Shown here: piece after piece, positions 1 through 10,100 of the stretch
Layout: the number at the start of each line of letters is the position of its first letter
How positions within the stretch are numbered: position 1 is the stretch's first letter
Assembly (NCBI GenBank): GCA_021325615.1
Contig: JAJPGU010000005.1
Span: 21,255 to 85,254, forward strand
Source of the DNA: Nitrososphaerota archaeon
GTDB lineage: Archaea; Thermoproteota; Nitrososphaeria; Nitrososphaerales; Nitrosopumilaceae
Length of the DNA stretch: 64,000 bases
Direction of reading: 5' to 3'
Position numbers and translations under genes: made by a program
Notes under the pieces: model-generated
What the model saw: the letters and a program-made list of their open reading frames with translations, nothing else
What the model was told of the DNA's origin: nothing
Databases searched by the model: none

Positions 1-1270
1 CGTTAAAGTCCTGGTAGAGCAGCGGTGCCACGATGCCCCTCATGTTGGAGCGCCTGAAATCGTCAATCAGATCAATGGTATACTGCGTCTCGTCCGGAGT
101 CTCGTCCGGCCAGCCGATAATGAGTGTCGCGGCAGGGAACCAGTGGTTCTGGTTCATTATCTTTGCGCCCTCCCTTACTACCCATCCCCACTCGTCAGTG
201 GAGAACGGCTTGGTCTTGACGCCGAGGTGCTTCTTTACCATCCTTGGCGCCACAGTCTCTATTCCGAGGTTTGTTGCAAGCCATTTTTCATTTGACATGC
301 CGTTTATCTCGGATATGTCGTGGAAAAGTTTCGGGTCCGCGCATACTGCTGAAAATGTCATGTGTGTAGTTCCGACAAACCTTGCGCCAAGCGACTTTAG
401 CCCCTTCCAGAGTTCCGTGATTGCGTCATAGTTGGGCCTAAACTCCCTGTTGTCGCACCCATAAAGGAGCATCTCGTCGGAGTGGAGCCATATCGAGTCA
501 AACCCATAGTCGAGGTTTATCTTTGCCTCCTGCTGGAGCCTCTCAAGAGGCAGGTCCTTCTTTGACCTCTTGTTTACGTCGCAAAAGTCACAGCCCCTTC
601 CGCAACCCCTCATCGCCTCGATGAGCGAGTTTACGGTCGGCCCCTGGATCATTGGAATATTCTGAATGTTCTTTACAAAGCAGTGCATCAGCTCAGGCGC
701 GTCTCCCTTTTCAAGGTCGTGGAAAAGGTCAAGCGCAAGCTCGTCTGCCTCTCCTACTACCACGGTATCAATCCCGTGGATCTTCATCCTTTCTGTCTTG
801 GCAAGCTCCCACGCCCCGTTCCCGCCGACTGCCACATGGAAGTTGTATTTTTTCTTGAGCTGGATTATCTTTGCGCACATCCTCTTGAACTTCATTGCAA
901 CGTAGGAGAGCTTTTCAGGCGACATGGTAGTCGTAACAGGCGCCATCCCCAGCGGGTCCATGACGTTGATGCCGACCACCTTTGTGTCGGGGCCGATGCA
1001 TTTCTCAAGATAATCAGGATTTGCGATGAAAACGTCCTCCCTGTTGTACCCCTGGAGGAGCGAGGCCTCTACCCTTCGGAGGCCTACCTGGGCCACTTTT
1101 GCCTCGCCTGTCGCGACGTTTGTCTCAACAGGGGGGCAGAAAATCTTGTCAAAGACGAATTCTGGGACCAGTTCGTACGGCCCGCAGGCGATAAACCCGT
1201 ATAGAAAGTTGCCACGATAGTTTGTCATCAGGCTGCGATCTGCGGTAAGGACTATCCTCTTGCCTGCCAT
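1..1270 (-). CDS. B12-binding/radical SAM domain protein, C-terminus cut by window edge
   Basis: The reading frame starts at an ATG at 1270 and stays open to base 1, so only the first 423 codons are visible. The middle of the protein carries a CGRGCDFCD motif, the CxxxCxxC signature that binds the radical SAM [4Fe-4S] cluster. The preceding 200 or so residues look like the cobalamin-binding-type N-terminal half found in many B12-radical SAM proteins (VGGNGAW, GEADELALDL). After the motif comes a TIM-barrel-like stretch with a GWPDETPD segment. The substrate cannot be told from sequence. The upstream region is shared with the divergent metal transporter. Confidence 0.85.
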   Translation of the reverse strand, partial: MAGKRIVLTADRSLMTNYRGNFLYGFIACGPYELVPEFVFDKIFCPPVETNVATGEAKVAQVGLRRVEASLLQGYNREDVFIANPDYLEKCIGPDTKVVGINVMDPLGMAPVTTTMSPEKLSYVAMKFKRMCAKIIQLKKKYNFHVAVGGNGAWELAKTERMKIHGIDTVVVGEADELALDLFHDLEKGDAPELMHCFVKNIQNIPMIQGPTVNSLIEAMRGCGRGCDFCDVNKRSKKDLPLERLQQEAKINLDYGFDSIWLHSDEMLLYGCDNREFRPNYDAITELWKGLKSLGARFVGTTHMTFSAVCADPKLFHDISEINGMSNEKWLATNLGIETVAPRMVKKHLGVKTKPFSTDEWGWVVREGAKIMNQNHWFPAATLIIGWPDETPDETQYTIDLIDDFRRSNMRGIVAPLLYQDFN

Positions 1271-1322
1271 TCCTGATGTTTTTTCCCACTATGATATAAA
1301 TTGTTTAGCCTGTCGCCCGCGC

Positions 1323-1341
1323 AAAGTGAAATTTTCACTTT
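1323..1341. promoter_or_regulatory. Perfect palindrome next to a TATA box, candidate operator
   Basis: Nine-base arms AAAGTGAAA and TTTCACTTT are separated by a single T. The palindrome ends five bases before the TATA-like box of the transporter gene, where a bound regulator could block or aid TBP/TFB loading. Metal-responsive control (a DtxR-type regulator) is an inference from the downstream gene, not from the motif. Confidence 0.5.
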
Positions 1342-1345
1342 TGAC

Positions 1346-1352
1346 ATATAAA
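1346..1352 (+). promoter_or_regulatory. TATA-like box of the VIT1-type transporter
   Basis: ATATAAA is centred about 26 bases before the ATG at 1375. This fits a leaderless transcript and supports that ATG over the GTG at 1360. Confidence 0.55.
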
Positions 1353-1374
1353 GCGCCGTGTGGATAATCCAAGC

Positions 1375-2094
1375 ATGAGCATTTCAGAGCCTAGGCATGT
1401 CGAGAGGCACCTCACCGAGAGCAGTTCCATCAGGGATTTCGTTTTCGGGTTCGGCGACGGCATCAACACCTCGCTTGGAATCGTGGCAGGAGTCGGCGGG
1501 GCGGACCAGGCCTCAAGTGTAATCATACTTGCGGCAATTGTCGCAATGTTCACGGGCGCAAAGGCAATGGCCGTGCAGAACTTCCTCGCGGTAAGGTCGC
1601 AGAGGCAGATCCTCCAGTCCGAGATACAAAGGGAAAAGTGGGAGATGGACAACGTGCCCGAGGCCGAGCGGGTCGAGATCGAGGACATTTACAAGGCAAA
1701 GGGATTTTCGGGACCGGAGCTTGACAGTATCGTAAAGAAGATCACCTCCGACAAGAAGGTCTGGCTCGATACGATGCTCACCGAGGAGCTCAAGCTGAAC
1801 ATAGAGATTGTCGGAAGCCCGCTTAAGAGCGCGTTCCGGATGTTTGGCGCGTTCCTCGTAGGCGGCGTGCTTCCAATCATACCGTACTTTTTTGCAGGCG
1901 GGCTTGAGCCGCTGCTTATCGCAGTAGGGCTCTCCCTTTCCGCGTCGTTCGTAATTGGCGCGGTCAAGTCAAGGATGGCAAACCTCAACATGGTGTGGGG
2001 AGGACTCGAGATGGCAGGCCTTGGGACCGGGATTGCCCTGCTGGGCTACGGAATAGGGTCCGAGCTTGGCCACATCGGGATAATCAAGGGATAG
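1375..2094 (+). CDS. VIT1/CCC1-family iron/manganese transporter
   Basis: This 239-residue membrane protein resembles the VIT1/CCC1 family, which moves Fe2+ or Mn2+ out of the cytosol or into stores. The N-terminal part has the family pattern DFVFGFGDGINTSLGIVAG in its first helix, followed by a helix with an AKAMAVQNF segment. A charged cytoplasmic stretch of about 90 residues comes next, then three more hydrophobic segments (GGVLPIIPYF and on). I chose the ATG at 1375 because of the TATA spacing; a GTG at 1360 is in frame. The last 11 bases overlap the end of the convergent larB gene. The upstream palindrome suggests regulation. Confidence 0.8.
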   Translation: MSISEPRHVERHLTESSSIRDFVFGFGDGINTSLGIVAGVGGADQASSVIILAAIVAMFTGAKAMAVQNFLAVRSQRQILQSEIQREKWEMDNVPEAERVEIEDIYKAKGFSGPELDSIVKKITSDKKVWLDTMLTEELKLNIEIVGSPLKSAFRMFGAFLVGGVLPIIPYFFAGGLEPLLIAVGLSLSASFVIGAVKSRMANLNMVWGGLEMAGLGTGIALLGYGIGSELGHIGIIKG

Positions 2095-2863
2095 ACCTTT
2101 TCAGGGCTATCCTGTTTGCAATGTTTGCAGCAAACGCGCCCGCGCCAATCCCGTTGTCTATATTTACGACAGAAAGCCCGAGCGTGCAGCTCTGGAGCAT
2201 CGACGCAAGGGCGGCGACCCCCTTGGCCCCGTACCCATACCCTACCGACGACGGTACGCCCACCACCGGAATGTCGACAAGCGCGGAGACGACTGATGCC
2301 AGTGCCCCCTCCATCCCCGCCACCACAACCAGCACGTCCACGTCTTCCTGGATCATCTTCTTGATTATCGGAAATATCCTATGCAGGCCCGCAATCCCCA
2401 CGTCATAGCTTGTGATGCAGGACACTCCCATCGCCTCGCAGGTAAGCCTTGCCTCCTCGGCGACCCCTATGTCGGACGTTCCTGCGGTAATCACGCCTAC
2501 CTTGCCGCCCGTCCTTGAAAGCTTCCTGTAAAACAGTATTGACGTGGTGTTCCTCCCCACCTGGGTCTTGATGCGGTTCTTCTTTGAAAACGATACCAGC
2601 TTGTCATAATGCCCGTCGTTAATCCTTGATACAAGCACGCAGTCGGACCTTGCAAGCGCGCCCGTGATTATCTTTTTTAGGTCGCCAAGATGCTTGTTCT
2701 GGGCAAAGACCACCTCCGGCACTCCCCTCCTTATCCTCCTGCCCACGTCAAACTTGGCAAAATCCTCGATCTTTTCAACCGAGTAAAGCGAGAGCATCTT
2801 CTTTGCCTTGGCAGCACTTATCTTTCCAAGCTCAAGCGACTTGAGTATCTCCAAAAGTTCCAA
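2084..2863 (-). CDS. larB: Nickel pincer cofactor biosynthesis protein LarB
   Basis: LarB carboxylates and hydrolyses nicotinic acid adenine dinucleotide, the first step to the nickel-pincer nucleotide cofactor. The 259-residue protein has the PurE-like C-terminal half with GVITAGTSDIGVAEEA, a VVVAGMEGALASVV segment and a glycine-rich VPSSVGYGYGAKG stretch, all typical of LarB. The start is TTG; a TTTTTAAG box centred about 27 bases upstream supports it. It is transcribed apart from larC and larE, which lie beyond mdh on the other strand. Confidence 0.9.
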   Translation of the reverse strand: MELLEILKSLELGKISAAKAKKMLSLYSVEKIEDFAKFDVGRRIRRGVPEVVFAQNKHLGDLKKIITGALARSDCVLVSRINDGHYDKLVSFSKKNRIKTQVGRNTTSILFYRKLSRTGGKVGVITAGTSDIGVAEEARLTCEAMGVSCITSYDVGIAGLHRIFPIIKKMIQEDVDVLVVVAGMEGALASVVSALVDIPVVGVPSSVGYGYGAKGVAALASMLQSCTLGLSVVNIDNGIGAGAFAANIANRIALKRSIP

Positions 2864-2898
2864 CAGGTGTCAGAGGTCGAGTAGATCTTAAAAATTTA

Positions 2899-3813
2899 TC
2901 AGAGCTCAAGACCGGCAATAGCGCTCTTGACGCTGTCGACGCCCTTCTTGAACCACTCCTTCTCGGCTGCGTCAAGGTCAAGCTCCACTATCTTCTCCAC
3001 CCCGTTCCTGCCAATTACCGCAGGGACGCCTATTGTAACTCCCGAGTGCCCGTACTGCCCGTCAAGGTATGTCGCAACCGGGATGACCTGCTTGGTGTCG
3101 TTCATCACGGCCTCTATCATTGCGGAAATTGCGTTCCCCGGCGCATGGACCGTCGCACCCTTGAGCTCGATTACCTTTGCGGCAACCCCCCGCGTGGCCT
3201 GGACTATCTCGTCGGTCTTTTGCTTTGGAAGCAGCGAGGTAAGCGGGATTCCAGCCACTGTCGAAAACCTTGGCAGCGGCAGCATGTTCTCGCCGTGCTC
3301 GCCTATTACCATAGCTCGGATTGAGTTTCTCGAGTAGCCTGTCGCCTCGTGGATGAACTGCATGAACCTTGAGAGGTCAAGCATGTTGCCCATGCCAAAA
3401 ATCCTTGACTTGTCAAAACCTGATACCTTGTATGCGATGTATGCCATCGGGTCAAGCGGGTTTGTAACCGGGATTATCATTGCATCCTTGGCGTGCTGCC
3501 TGATGTTCTCAACTACGCCCTTGACTATCGACGCGTTAATCTTCAGTAGGTCCATCCTTGTCATGCCGGGCTTGCGTCCGGATCCTGCGACCACCACCAC
3601 GATATCCGAGCCCTTCATCTCGGAATAGTCGTTTGACCCGCGTATGTTGACGTCAATTCCCTTCTCGGAAAGCATGTGGTTTAGGTCCATTGCCTCGCCC
3701 TGAGGCAGGCCCTGTACTACATCCAGCAGAAGAATCTCGTCTGTAACCTTTCTAAGCGCGGTAAAGAGAGCAGCGGCGCCGCCCACCTTTCCCGAGCCGA
3801 CAATTGTAATCAT
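2899..3813 (-). CDS. mdh: Malate dehydrogenase (LDH/MDH superfamily)
   Basis: The 304-residue protein interconverts malate and oxaloacetate with NAD(P). It begins with a Rossmann dinucleotide site (VGSGKVGG), has the substrate-loop motif [12 protein letters not shown] with the arginine expected in malate enzymes, and the catalytic [10 protein letters not shown] histidine region. An upstream in-frame start at 3915 would add 34 unconserved residues. A TTAAAAA box centred about 25 bases before 3813 supports the shorter form. It sits between larB (same strand) and the divergent larC. Confidence 0.92.
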   Translation of the reverse strand: MITIVGSGKVGGAAALFTALRKVTDEILLLDVVQGLPQGEAMDLNHMLSEKGIDVNIRGSNDYSEMKGSDIVVVVAGSGRKPGMTRMDLLKINASIVKGVVENIRQHAKDAMIIPVTNPLDPMAYIAYKVSGFDKSRIFGMGNMLDLSRFMQFIHEATGYSRNSIRAMVIGEHGENMLPLPRFSTVAGIPLTSLLPKQKTDEIVQATRGVAAKVIELKGATVHAPGNAISAMIEAVMNDTKQVIPVATYLDGQYGHSGVTIGVPAVIGRNGVEKIVELDLDAAEKEWFKKGVDSVKSAIAGLEL

Positions 3814-3935
3814 GTTTTTGCGTTCGATTTTTAAGGTAATTAAATCTCTCGATTTTTTTGCGCCCGGCAGGACCGCATCCAGTGCCCGTTTTTTAGATCC
3901 ACAATTTATATTCATTAAACGCGGTTTAGAGGATC

Positions 3936-5168
3936 ATGTCCCTTGTCATTGACGCGCAGGTCGCCGGGATCTCAGGAGACATGCTTCTTGCAGCCCTTGT
4001 CAATATAGGGGCAGACAAGTCAAAGGTAATCGACGGCGTGCTTTCGTCCGCCGGCATGCTCAGGGGGTCCAGGATCCAGAACATGGATTTTGAAAAGACG
4101 GTCAAGCACGGCACCGAGGCCACAAGGCTGGTCCTTGACATCAGGGAGGAACACCACGAGAGGAAGGGGCTTGAGATACAGGACTGCATCCTGCAGGTGT
4201 CCGACAAACTGGGGCTTTCAGACCGCGCAAAGGTCTTTGCAAAGGAGAGCATCAAGTCGCTCATCAGGGCCGAGTCAAGGATTCACGGCGAGCCGGTAGA
4301 GTCGGTCCACTTTCACGAGGCCTCAAGCATTGATACCGTGGTGGACATAATGGGCACGGCAATAGCCCTTGACGATCTCAGGATTTTCTCAGGTGACATA
4401 GTTTCAACACCGGTAGCCGTAGGGGGCGGAACGCTCTCGTTCTCCCACGGCACCACCTCAAACCCCGCAAGCGCCATCCTTGAAATTTTCCGCGGCTCGC
4501 AGATGATAATTGCAGGCGGCCAGGCCAGCGAGGAGCTCACAACGCCGACCGGGGCGTGCATGCTTGTGAACCTGGCCTCCAAGTGCTCGGAATTCTACCC
4601 CCCCATGAGGGTCCAGTCCGTCGGGTACGGCGCAGGCACCAAGGACTTTGAGGGCTTTCCAAACGTCCTCAAGCTTGTAAGGGGCGAGCCCGTGCAGAGG
4701 TTTGACCGCGATACGGTACAGGTAGTCGAGACCAACGTGGACGATGTCTCAGGTGAGGTGATTGGGCAGGCCATAGACAAGCTTGTATCTATGGGTGCAA
4801 GGGACGTCACGGTGGCGCCCGCAATTACAAAGAAGGGCAGGCCGACAAACATGGTTACAGTACTATGCGATTCCTCAAACCTTGACTCTGTCATATCGGC
4901 TCTGATGTCAGAGACCGGCACCCTCGGGGTGAGGGTAAGGCAGTCTGAGAGGAGGATAGTGCCAAGGGCCATAGTTTCAGTCCCGATAACAATACAGGGC
5001 AAGGACTTTACCGTCCAGTGCAAGATATCAAAGAACGGCGACGCCTCGAAGCACTTCAAGGTGGAGGCAGACAACATAAGGCACGTCTCCGAAACCCTCG
5101 GGATCCCGTTCCGCGACGCCAATGCATTGATTATTACCGAGGTCAGACAAAAGATACACCTGAAATGA
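3936..5168 (+). CDS. larC: Nickel insertion protein LarC
   Basis: LarC inserts nickel into the dithiolated pyridinium nucleotide to finish the pincer cofactor. The 410-residue protein has the expected N-terminus (DAQVAGISGDMLLAAL), the HFHEASSIDTVVD segment and the C-terminal VVETNVDDVSGE region. It is one continuous frame, unlike Lactobacillus where larC is split by a programmed frameshift. The stop overlaps the larE start as ATGA, implying coupled translation. A TTTATATTC box lies about 28 bases upstream of the start. Confidence 0.93.
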   Translation: MSLVIDAQVAGISGDMLLAALVNIGADKSKVIDGVLSSAGMLRGSRIQNMDFEKTVKHGTEATRLVLDIREEHHERKGLEIQDCILQVSDKLGLSDRAKVFAKESIKSLIRAESRIHGEPVESVHFHEASSIDTVVDIMGTAIALDDLRIFSGDIVSTPVAVGGGTLSFSHGTTSNPASAILEIFRGSQMIIAGGQASEELTTPTGACMLVNLASKCSEFYPPMRVQSVGYGAGTKDFEGFPNVLKLVRGEPVQRFDRDTVQVVETNVDDVSGEVIGQAIDKLVSMGARDVTVAPAITKKGRPTNMVTVLCDSSNLDSVISALMSETGTLGVRVRQSERRIVPRAIVSVPITIQGKDFTVQCKISKNGDASKHFKVEADNIRHVSETLGIPFRDANALIITEVRQKIHLK

Positions 5169-5962
5169 GCAAGCTAGAAGACCTGATCGGCTGGTTTGGC
5201 GGGAAGGGCAAGGTAATGGTCGCCCTGTCAGGAGGCGTTGACAGCGCCCTTGTGGCATATGCCGCATACAGGGCCCTTGGAAGTTCCGCAGTGGCGGTTA
5301 CTGCAGACTATAAGACGCTTGCCCAGGAGGAGCTTGATTCTGCAAGGAGGGTCTGCTCCGAGATAGGGATAAGGCATGTCATTACAGAGTATAACGAGCT
5401 TGAGAACCCGGATTTTGTTAAAAACGACAAGGACAGGTGCTTCCACTGCAGGACCCAGCTTGCGGAGCACCTTGCCGAAATTTTGAGGAAGGAGGGGGCC
5501 GATACAGTTGTAGACGGCACCAACGTCGACGACCTTGGAGAGTACAGGCCCGGCATTGCGGCGCTGCGGGAGGGCGGGGTCAAGAGCCCCCTTGTAGAGG
5601 TCGGGCTAGGCAAGCAGGAGATAAGGGAGTGCGCAAGGCAGGCGGGGCTCTCAGTATATGACAGGCCCTCAAACTCGTGCCTTGCCTCAAGGATTCCATG
5701 GGGACTTGAGGTTACGGCTGAAAAGCTTGCAAGGATAGAAAAGGGCGAGAACATTGTAAAGCACCTCTTTGGCGCAAGGCAGGTCCGCGTCCGGGACCTC
5801 GGAAGTTCCGCAAGGATAGAGGTCGGGCGTGACGAGCTTCATTTGCTAAACGACTCACAAAAGGTTTCAATGGTAACGCAGAGGCTCAGGGAGATTGGCT
5901 TTGAGTCCGTCATCATAGACAGGGAAGGGTACCGCCCGGGCAAGCTCAACGTGATAACTTGA
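5165..5962 (+). CDS. larE: ATP-dependent sulfur transferase LarE, three-cysteine type
   Basis: LarE adds sulfur to the pyridinium dicarboxylate intermediate of the nickel-pincer cofactor. The 265-residue protein has a PP-loop (SGGVDS, residues 22-27) for ATP activation. It carries a CFHC pair (C92, C95) and a further cysteine in NSCLASR (C172). This three-cysteine set matches the [4Fe-4S]-dependent LarE class rather than the class that sacrifices a single cysteine; that assignment rests on family knowledge. The gene overlaps larC by four bases, and its stop overlaps the TTG start of the cysteine desulfurase. Confidence 0.92.
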   Translation: MSKLEDLIGWFGGKGKVMVALSGGVDSALVAYAAYRALGSSAVAVTADYKTLAQEELDSARRVCSEIGIRHVITEYNELENPDFVKNDKDRCFHCRTQLAEHLAEILRKEGADTVVDGTNVDDLGEYRPGIAALREGGVKSPLVEVGLGKQEIRECARQAGLSVYDRPSNSCLASRIPWGLEVTAEKLARIEKGENIVKHLFGARQVRVRDLGSSARIEVGRDELHLLNDSQKVSMVTQRLREIGFESVIIDREGYRPGKLNVIT

Positions 5963-7116
5963 TCTACCTAGACAACGCGGCATCGACGCCGGTGCACCAG
6001 AAGGTCATAGACGAGATGATCCCGTACTTTGGGGAGCAGTACGGCAACCCCTCCTCCATCCACAAATACGGCAGGACGGCAAACGTTGCAATCCAGGGAG
6101 CAAGGAAGAGAATAGCTGAGCTCATCGGCGCGGAACCCAGGGAGATCCTGCTGACCTCGGGCGGCACCGAGTCAAACAACACCGCCATTTACGGCACGGC
6201 CATGCAGGGAAAGGGCAGGCACGTCATAACCTCGGCGATTGAGCATGATGCCGTACTGGAACCCTGCAGGAGGCTTGAGCGCGAGGGGTTCAGGGTGACA
6301 TACCTCCCGGTAGACAGGCAGGGCCTTGTTGATGTCGAGGAGCTGAGGCGCCAGGTCTCGCCAGAGACGTGCCTTGTCACGATAATGCTTGCAAACAACG
6401 AGGTCGGCACAGTCCAGCCCGTTTCCGAGATTGCAAAAATTGCGCGCGAGCACAAAATCCCCTTCCACACCGATGCGGTCCAGGCGGTGGGCAAGATACC
6501 GGTCAGCGTAAGGGACCTAGGAGTCGACATGCTCTCGGTCTCATCCCACAAGATAAACGGACCAAAGGGGGTCGGAGCGCTCTACATCAGGACCGGCGTC
6601 CAGGTTTCCCCGATGATGCTTGGCGGGGGCCAGGAGGGCGGGCTGAGGTCGGGCACCGAGAACGTTGCCTCAATAGTAGGCTTTGGCGCGGCATGCAATA
6701 TGGCAAGGGAAAACCTTGACCAGAACATGGCGCATTTCAGGCGCCTCACCTCGCTACTTGCCTCAAGGGTCCTGGCAGAGATCCCGGGCACGACCCTTAA
6801 TGGCCACCCGGAAAAGAGGATTCCAAACAACGCCCACTTTACATTTCTTGGCGTAAACGGCGAGGATTTAATCATCAAGCTTGACGAGAACAAGATTGCG
6901 GCATCGACGGGCTCGGCCTGCTCCGTCAGGATACAAAAGGCGTCGCACGTCCTCAAGGCAATGGGCTTTGACCACGAGCAGGTCTCGGGATCGCTCCGCC
7001 TGACTGTCGGCACCGCAAACACGGAAGAGGAGATCGGCCAGACTGTAGACGTGCTAAAGAAGGTGGTCGCAGAGCTTAGGGCAGTCTCGCCCTACAAGGG
7101 CAAGCACAACTTCTAG
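5959..7116 (+). CDS. Cysteine desulfurase (NifS/IscS family)
   Basis: This 385-residue PLP enzyme takes sulfur from cysteine and holds it as a persulfide. Visible features are the N-terminal YLDNAASTP, TSGGTESNN, the HTDAVQAVGK region, the PLP lysine in SVSSHKINGPKG, and the catalytic cysteine in STGSACSV. The TTG start overlaps the larE stop, so the two are probably co-translated. The context suggests it feeds sulfur to LarE or rebuilds its Fe-S cluster, although it could also serve general Fe-S assembly or tRNA thiolation. Confidence 0.93.
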   Translation: MIYLDNAASTPVHQKVIDEMIPYFGEQYGNPSSIHKYGRTANVAIQGARKRIAELIGAEPREILLTSGGTESNNTAIYGTAMQGKGRHVITSAIEHDAVLEPCRRLEREGFRVTYLPVDRQGLVDVEELRRQVSPETCLVTIMLANNEVGTVQPVSEIAKIAREHKIPFHTDAVQAVGKIPVSVRDLGVDMLSVSSHKINGPKGVGALYIRTGVQVSPMMLGGGQEGGLRSGTENVASIVGFGAACNMARENLDQNMAHFRRLTSLLASRVLAEIPGTTLNGHPEKRIPNNAHFTFLGVNGEDLIIKLDENKIAASTGSACSVRIQKASHVLKAMGFDHEQVSGSLRLTVGTANTEEEIGQTVDVLKKVVAELRAVSPYKGKHNF

Positions 7117-7154
7117 ACGCCTATTGCAAAAAGAAAACTGGAAAGATTTCCCCC

Positions 7155-10100
7155 CTACTGCACCGTAAACTGGTAGCCAGTCTTGTGGGCAAGCGGCACC
7201 AGGGTATCCATCCCGTCCCACACGTACACCTCGGCAGTGTACGAGCCTGGCGCCTGGGGGGTCCACTTGATCTGCTCGGTCACCTGGTTCGAGGGGCTTA
7301 TGGTATCTGAGACCCACTTGAGGAAGACCACCCTGCCCGTGCTGTCCTTTACCTGCACGATATACGAAATCTTCTGGTCATTCTGGTAGTCGCCGTTTGA
7401 TATGATGTCGTTAAACGTCACGGCCTGGCCCGGCTTGGGGTTCTGGAGGAGCGGTGCCCCGCTTGCGTCCCCTATCTGTGTGATATGCGTGACCTTTGGC
7501 ACAAATGCAGGCTGGGACGCCGGTGCCTGCGAGGGCGCAGGCTGGGACTGCGAAGGCGGGGCCTGCGCAGGCTGGGAAGGCGCAGCAGCCTGCCCTCCTG
7601 ATGCCGTGGCAGACGGCGGCACGACTGTCGACCCAATTATGACCGACCTTCCGGAGGCGTCTGCATAGTCGTGATACCACGCCTGAATTGTGCCCCCGAC
7701 CGGCGATATGATGTCGGTCCCGTCCTGGTTGCAGATCCACTGGGGCATCTTGAACGACCCCTGGAAAACGCCCGAGCCCGGCGCGGTCTCTGTCAGCGCA
7801 AACCCGCTTGCAGAGAGGCCACCGTAAAACTTGCCGCCTACCGTGCACTGGTGGTACCTGAACCCCTTTATCCAGATCTCGACAAGTATGTTGCCGTTCC
7901 CGTCGCCAACCGTGTCCATGGCAGGGGACGACGGGTCGTTTACAGTGGTAAATGTCGCGACCGGGTCGGCGGCAAGGTCCGGGTCATAAAGGGTCACCGT
8001 TACTACCGAGCCAATGTGGTAGTTTGCCGAGCTGAGGGTTAACACCCCGGTATGGGTAGGAAGGCTTGACTTGGACGTGACCGATGTGGGCGCGCCTCCT
8101 GCGGAGCTTGTGATTGAAAAGTTGACGCCGTTTTGGTCTACCATCTGGCCGTTGACAAAGAATATGATGTTCGAGCCGGAGGTCTGGAGCCCGCGTATTG
8201 TGGCGGGGTCAAACTGGTTCATCTGGTTTGCAACCACGTATTGTACCGTACCCGTAAACACCCCGGTCCCGGGCCCCGTCTCCTGGAGCTCGGCCCGGTA
8301 TACTGCGTTGTTCACGTTCTGCCCGTTCTTCATCCCAAACGAGTCCACGTCAAACACTATTGGCTGCGTGTCAGTGGGTCCGGATACGGTCCCAGGCGAG
8401 CTTCCAAAGTTTATCTCAAGGTATACCGGGTCAGACGGGGGCTCGGCCATGATTGCAGACACGGCCGAGGACGGAATCTGCACAAGGCCTTCTGCGGACG
8501 TTACCGAGCCCTGCGGGAGTATCACAACCGAGGCGGGGCTTGACGCGCTGCCAAAGTGAAGCGTCATGCTTGTGCCTGAAAACGACCCGAGTGCAAGCTG
8601 ATGCTGGAAGGACCTCAGGTCATAGTTGACCCAGTTTGTGCCGCCCGAGTTTGGCTGGCTTGGGTCTATGAGTATGCTGTCAAGCGAGCCCGCCGTGAGT
8701 CCAAGGTTTAGTGTCATCTCGTAAAACGTGGTGTGCGCAGTGGACCTTGTGTCTATCACGAGCCGCGCCGAGTTGGGGTCTGGGACGCTTGACACCACCG
8801 GTATGGGCCCTGAAAGGCTGTTTGGCAGGGCGTAAAGGTTGGCATCAGACGCAGTATTGAGCGTGACCGGGTTCCCAATCTTCAGCGTCGGCACGACCGC
8901 AGACGACCGGAATATGTTGAGGGTCTCGGCGATGCCGGAGTTTAGCACCTGTGCCGGGTCGTTGAGCGTGACCTGCTCGCGTTGTCCCGGACCAAATGTC
9001 TGCTGGCCCCCTCCCAGGGTCAGCCCGGCAGTGGTGGTGCCGGATACTATGGATGTGGACTGGAGGTCGTACTCGATGCTTCCGGCCTGCCCCCTTGGCG
9101 CGCCCGGAAGCATGCCTATCGTGGAAAGGCCGTTGTAGTTGCTTGTGAACACGCCCGTGTTGGGCCCGGTCTCCACAAACGTGACCAGGCTGTTGTATGT
9201 AACCGAGTTTACCGTGATCGAAGAGGAGGTCTGCAGGTTGTTTGTCTTGAGGTTGACCACGCCCCCAAGGCTCATCGCAACCTTTCCGTTGTCCTTAAAG
9301 CCGAGGCTTGGAAGGTAGGGGCCCAGGTTTACAAGGCCCGCAGGGTTGCCGCCCCCGTACTCTGGGAACGCCTGGTAGAACGTGGCTGCAGGGCTTGCGA
9401 CGTTGAAGGTCCACGAGTCCACCGCGGTCGGGTCCTCGTCAAGCTCAATGTCGTTAATCGTTGCAAAGACCTCCGACCCTGCGGGGTACGATGTCCTGTC
9501 AAGGCTTAGCGAGATGTTCGGAATGTCGGGAGCATACGTGAGGTCCACCGACTGGGTGCCTCCCACGCCGTCATATTCCACTGTCACGTCGTTGCTGAAG
9601 GTGAACAGCTGGATTACGGGCCATGCGTTGGGGTTGAGGCCTATCTGTCCCGGCGGAACGCCGCTGTTGGAGTTGAGCGACGGGGCAAACTTGACAACGT
9701 TTTCCTGCGCAGGCGACGGCGGAAGCGGGGACCCGCTGCAGACTCCGAACGACGCAGTGCCCTGGGTTGTACCGGAGAGGCCCGCCGAGTCTGGAATTGC
9801 CACCCCGTCGGCCTGCGAAAAGTCCGCCCCGAGTACAGAGGCAGGCGTGGATGAGGAGCAGAAGACTCCAAAGTCAAGGTTCTGTCCCGGATGTCCTCCA
9901 AGCGCGACCTGGTCTGCCTGCCTTGCGGCGTCGGTGTTTGCAAAGAACGCATACCAGTACCCGTCGGAGGCCTGCGCCATGCGGAGGGCGCGCCCGTTGA
10001 CGCTCACGTTTGGCTCGCCCTGGGCCACGTCCAGCTGGTTGTTCTGGCCCTTTACTATCACCTCCACCACCATCGCCCCGTGGAAATAGTTCTGGAACAT

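Noticed and set aside
8982..9509. Long plus-strand frames opposite the S-layer gene
   Set aside because: They mirror the codon pattern of the minus-strand gene and show no protein-like features of their own.
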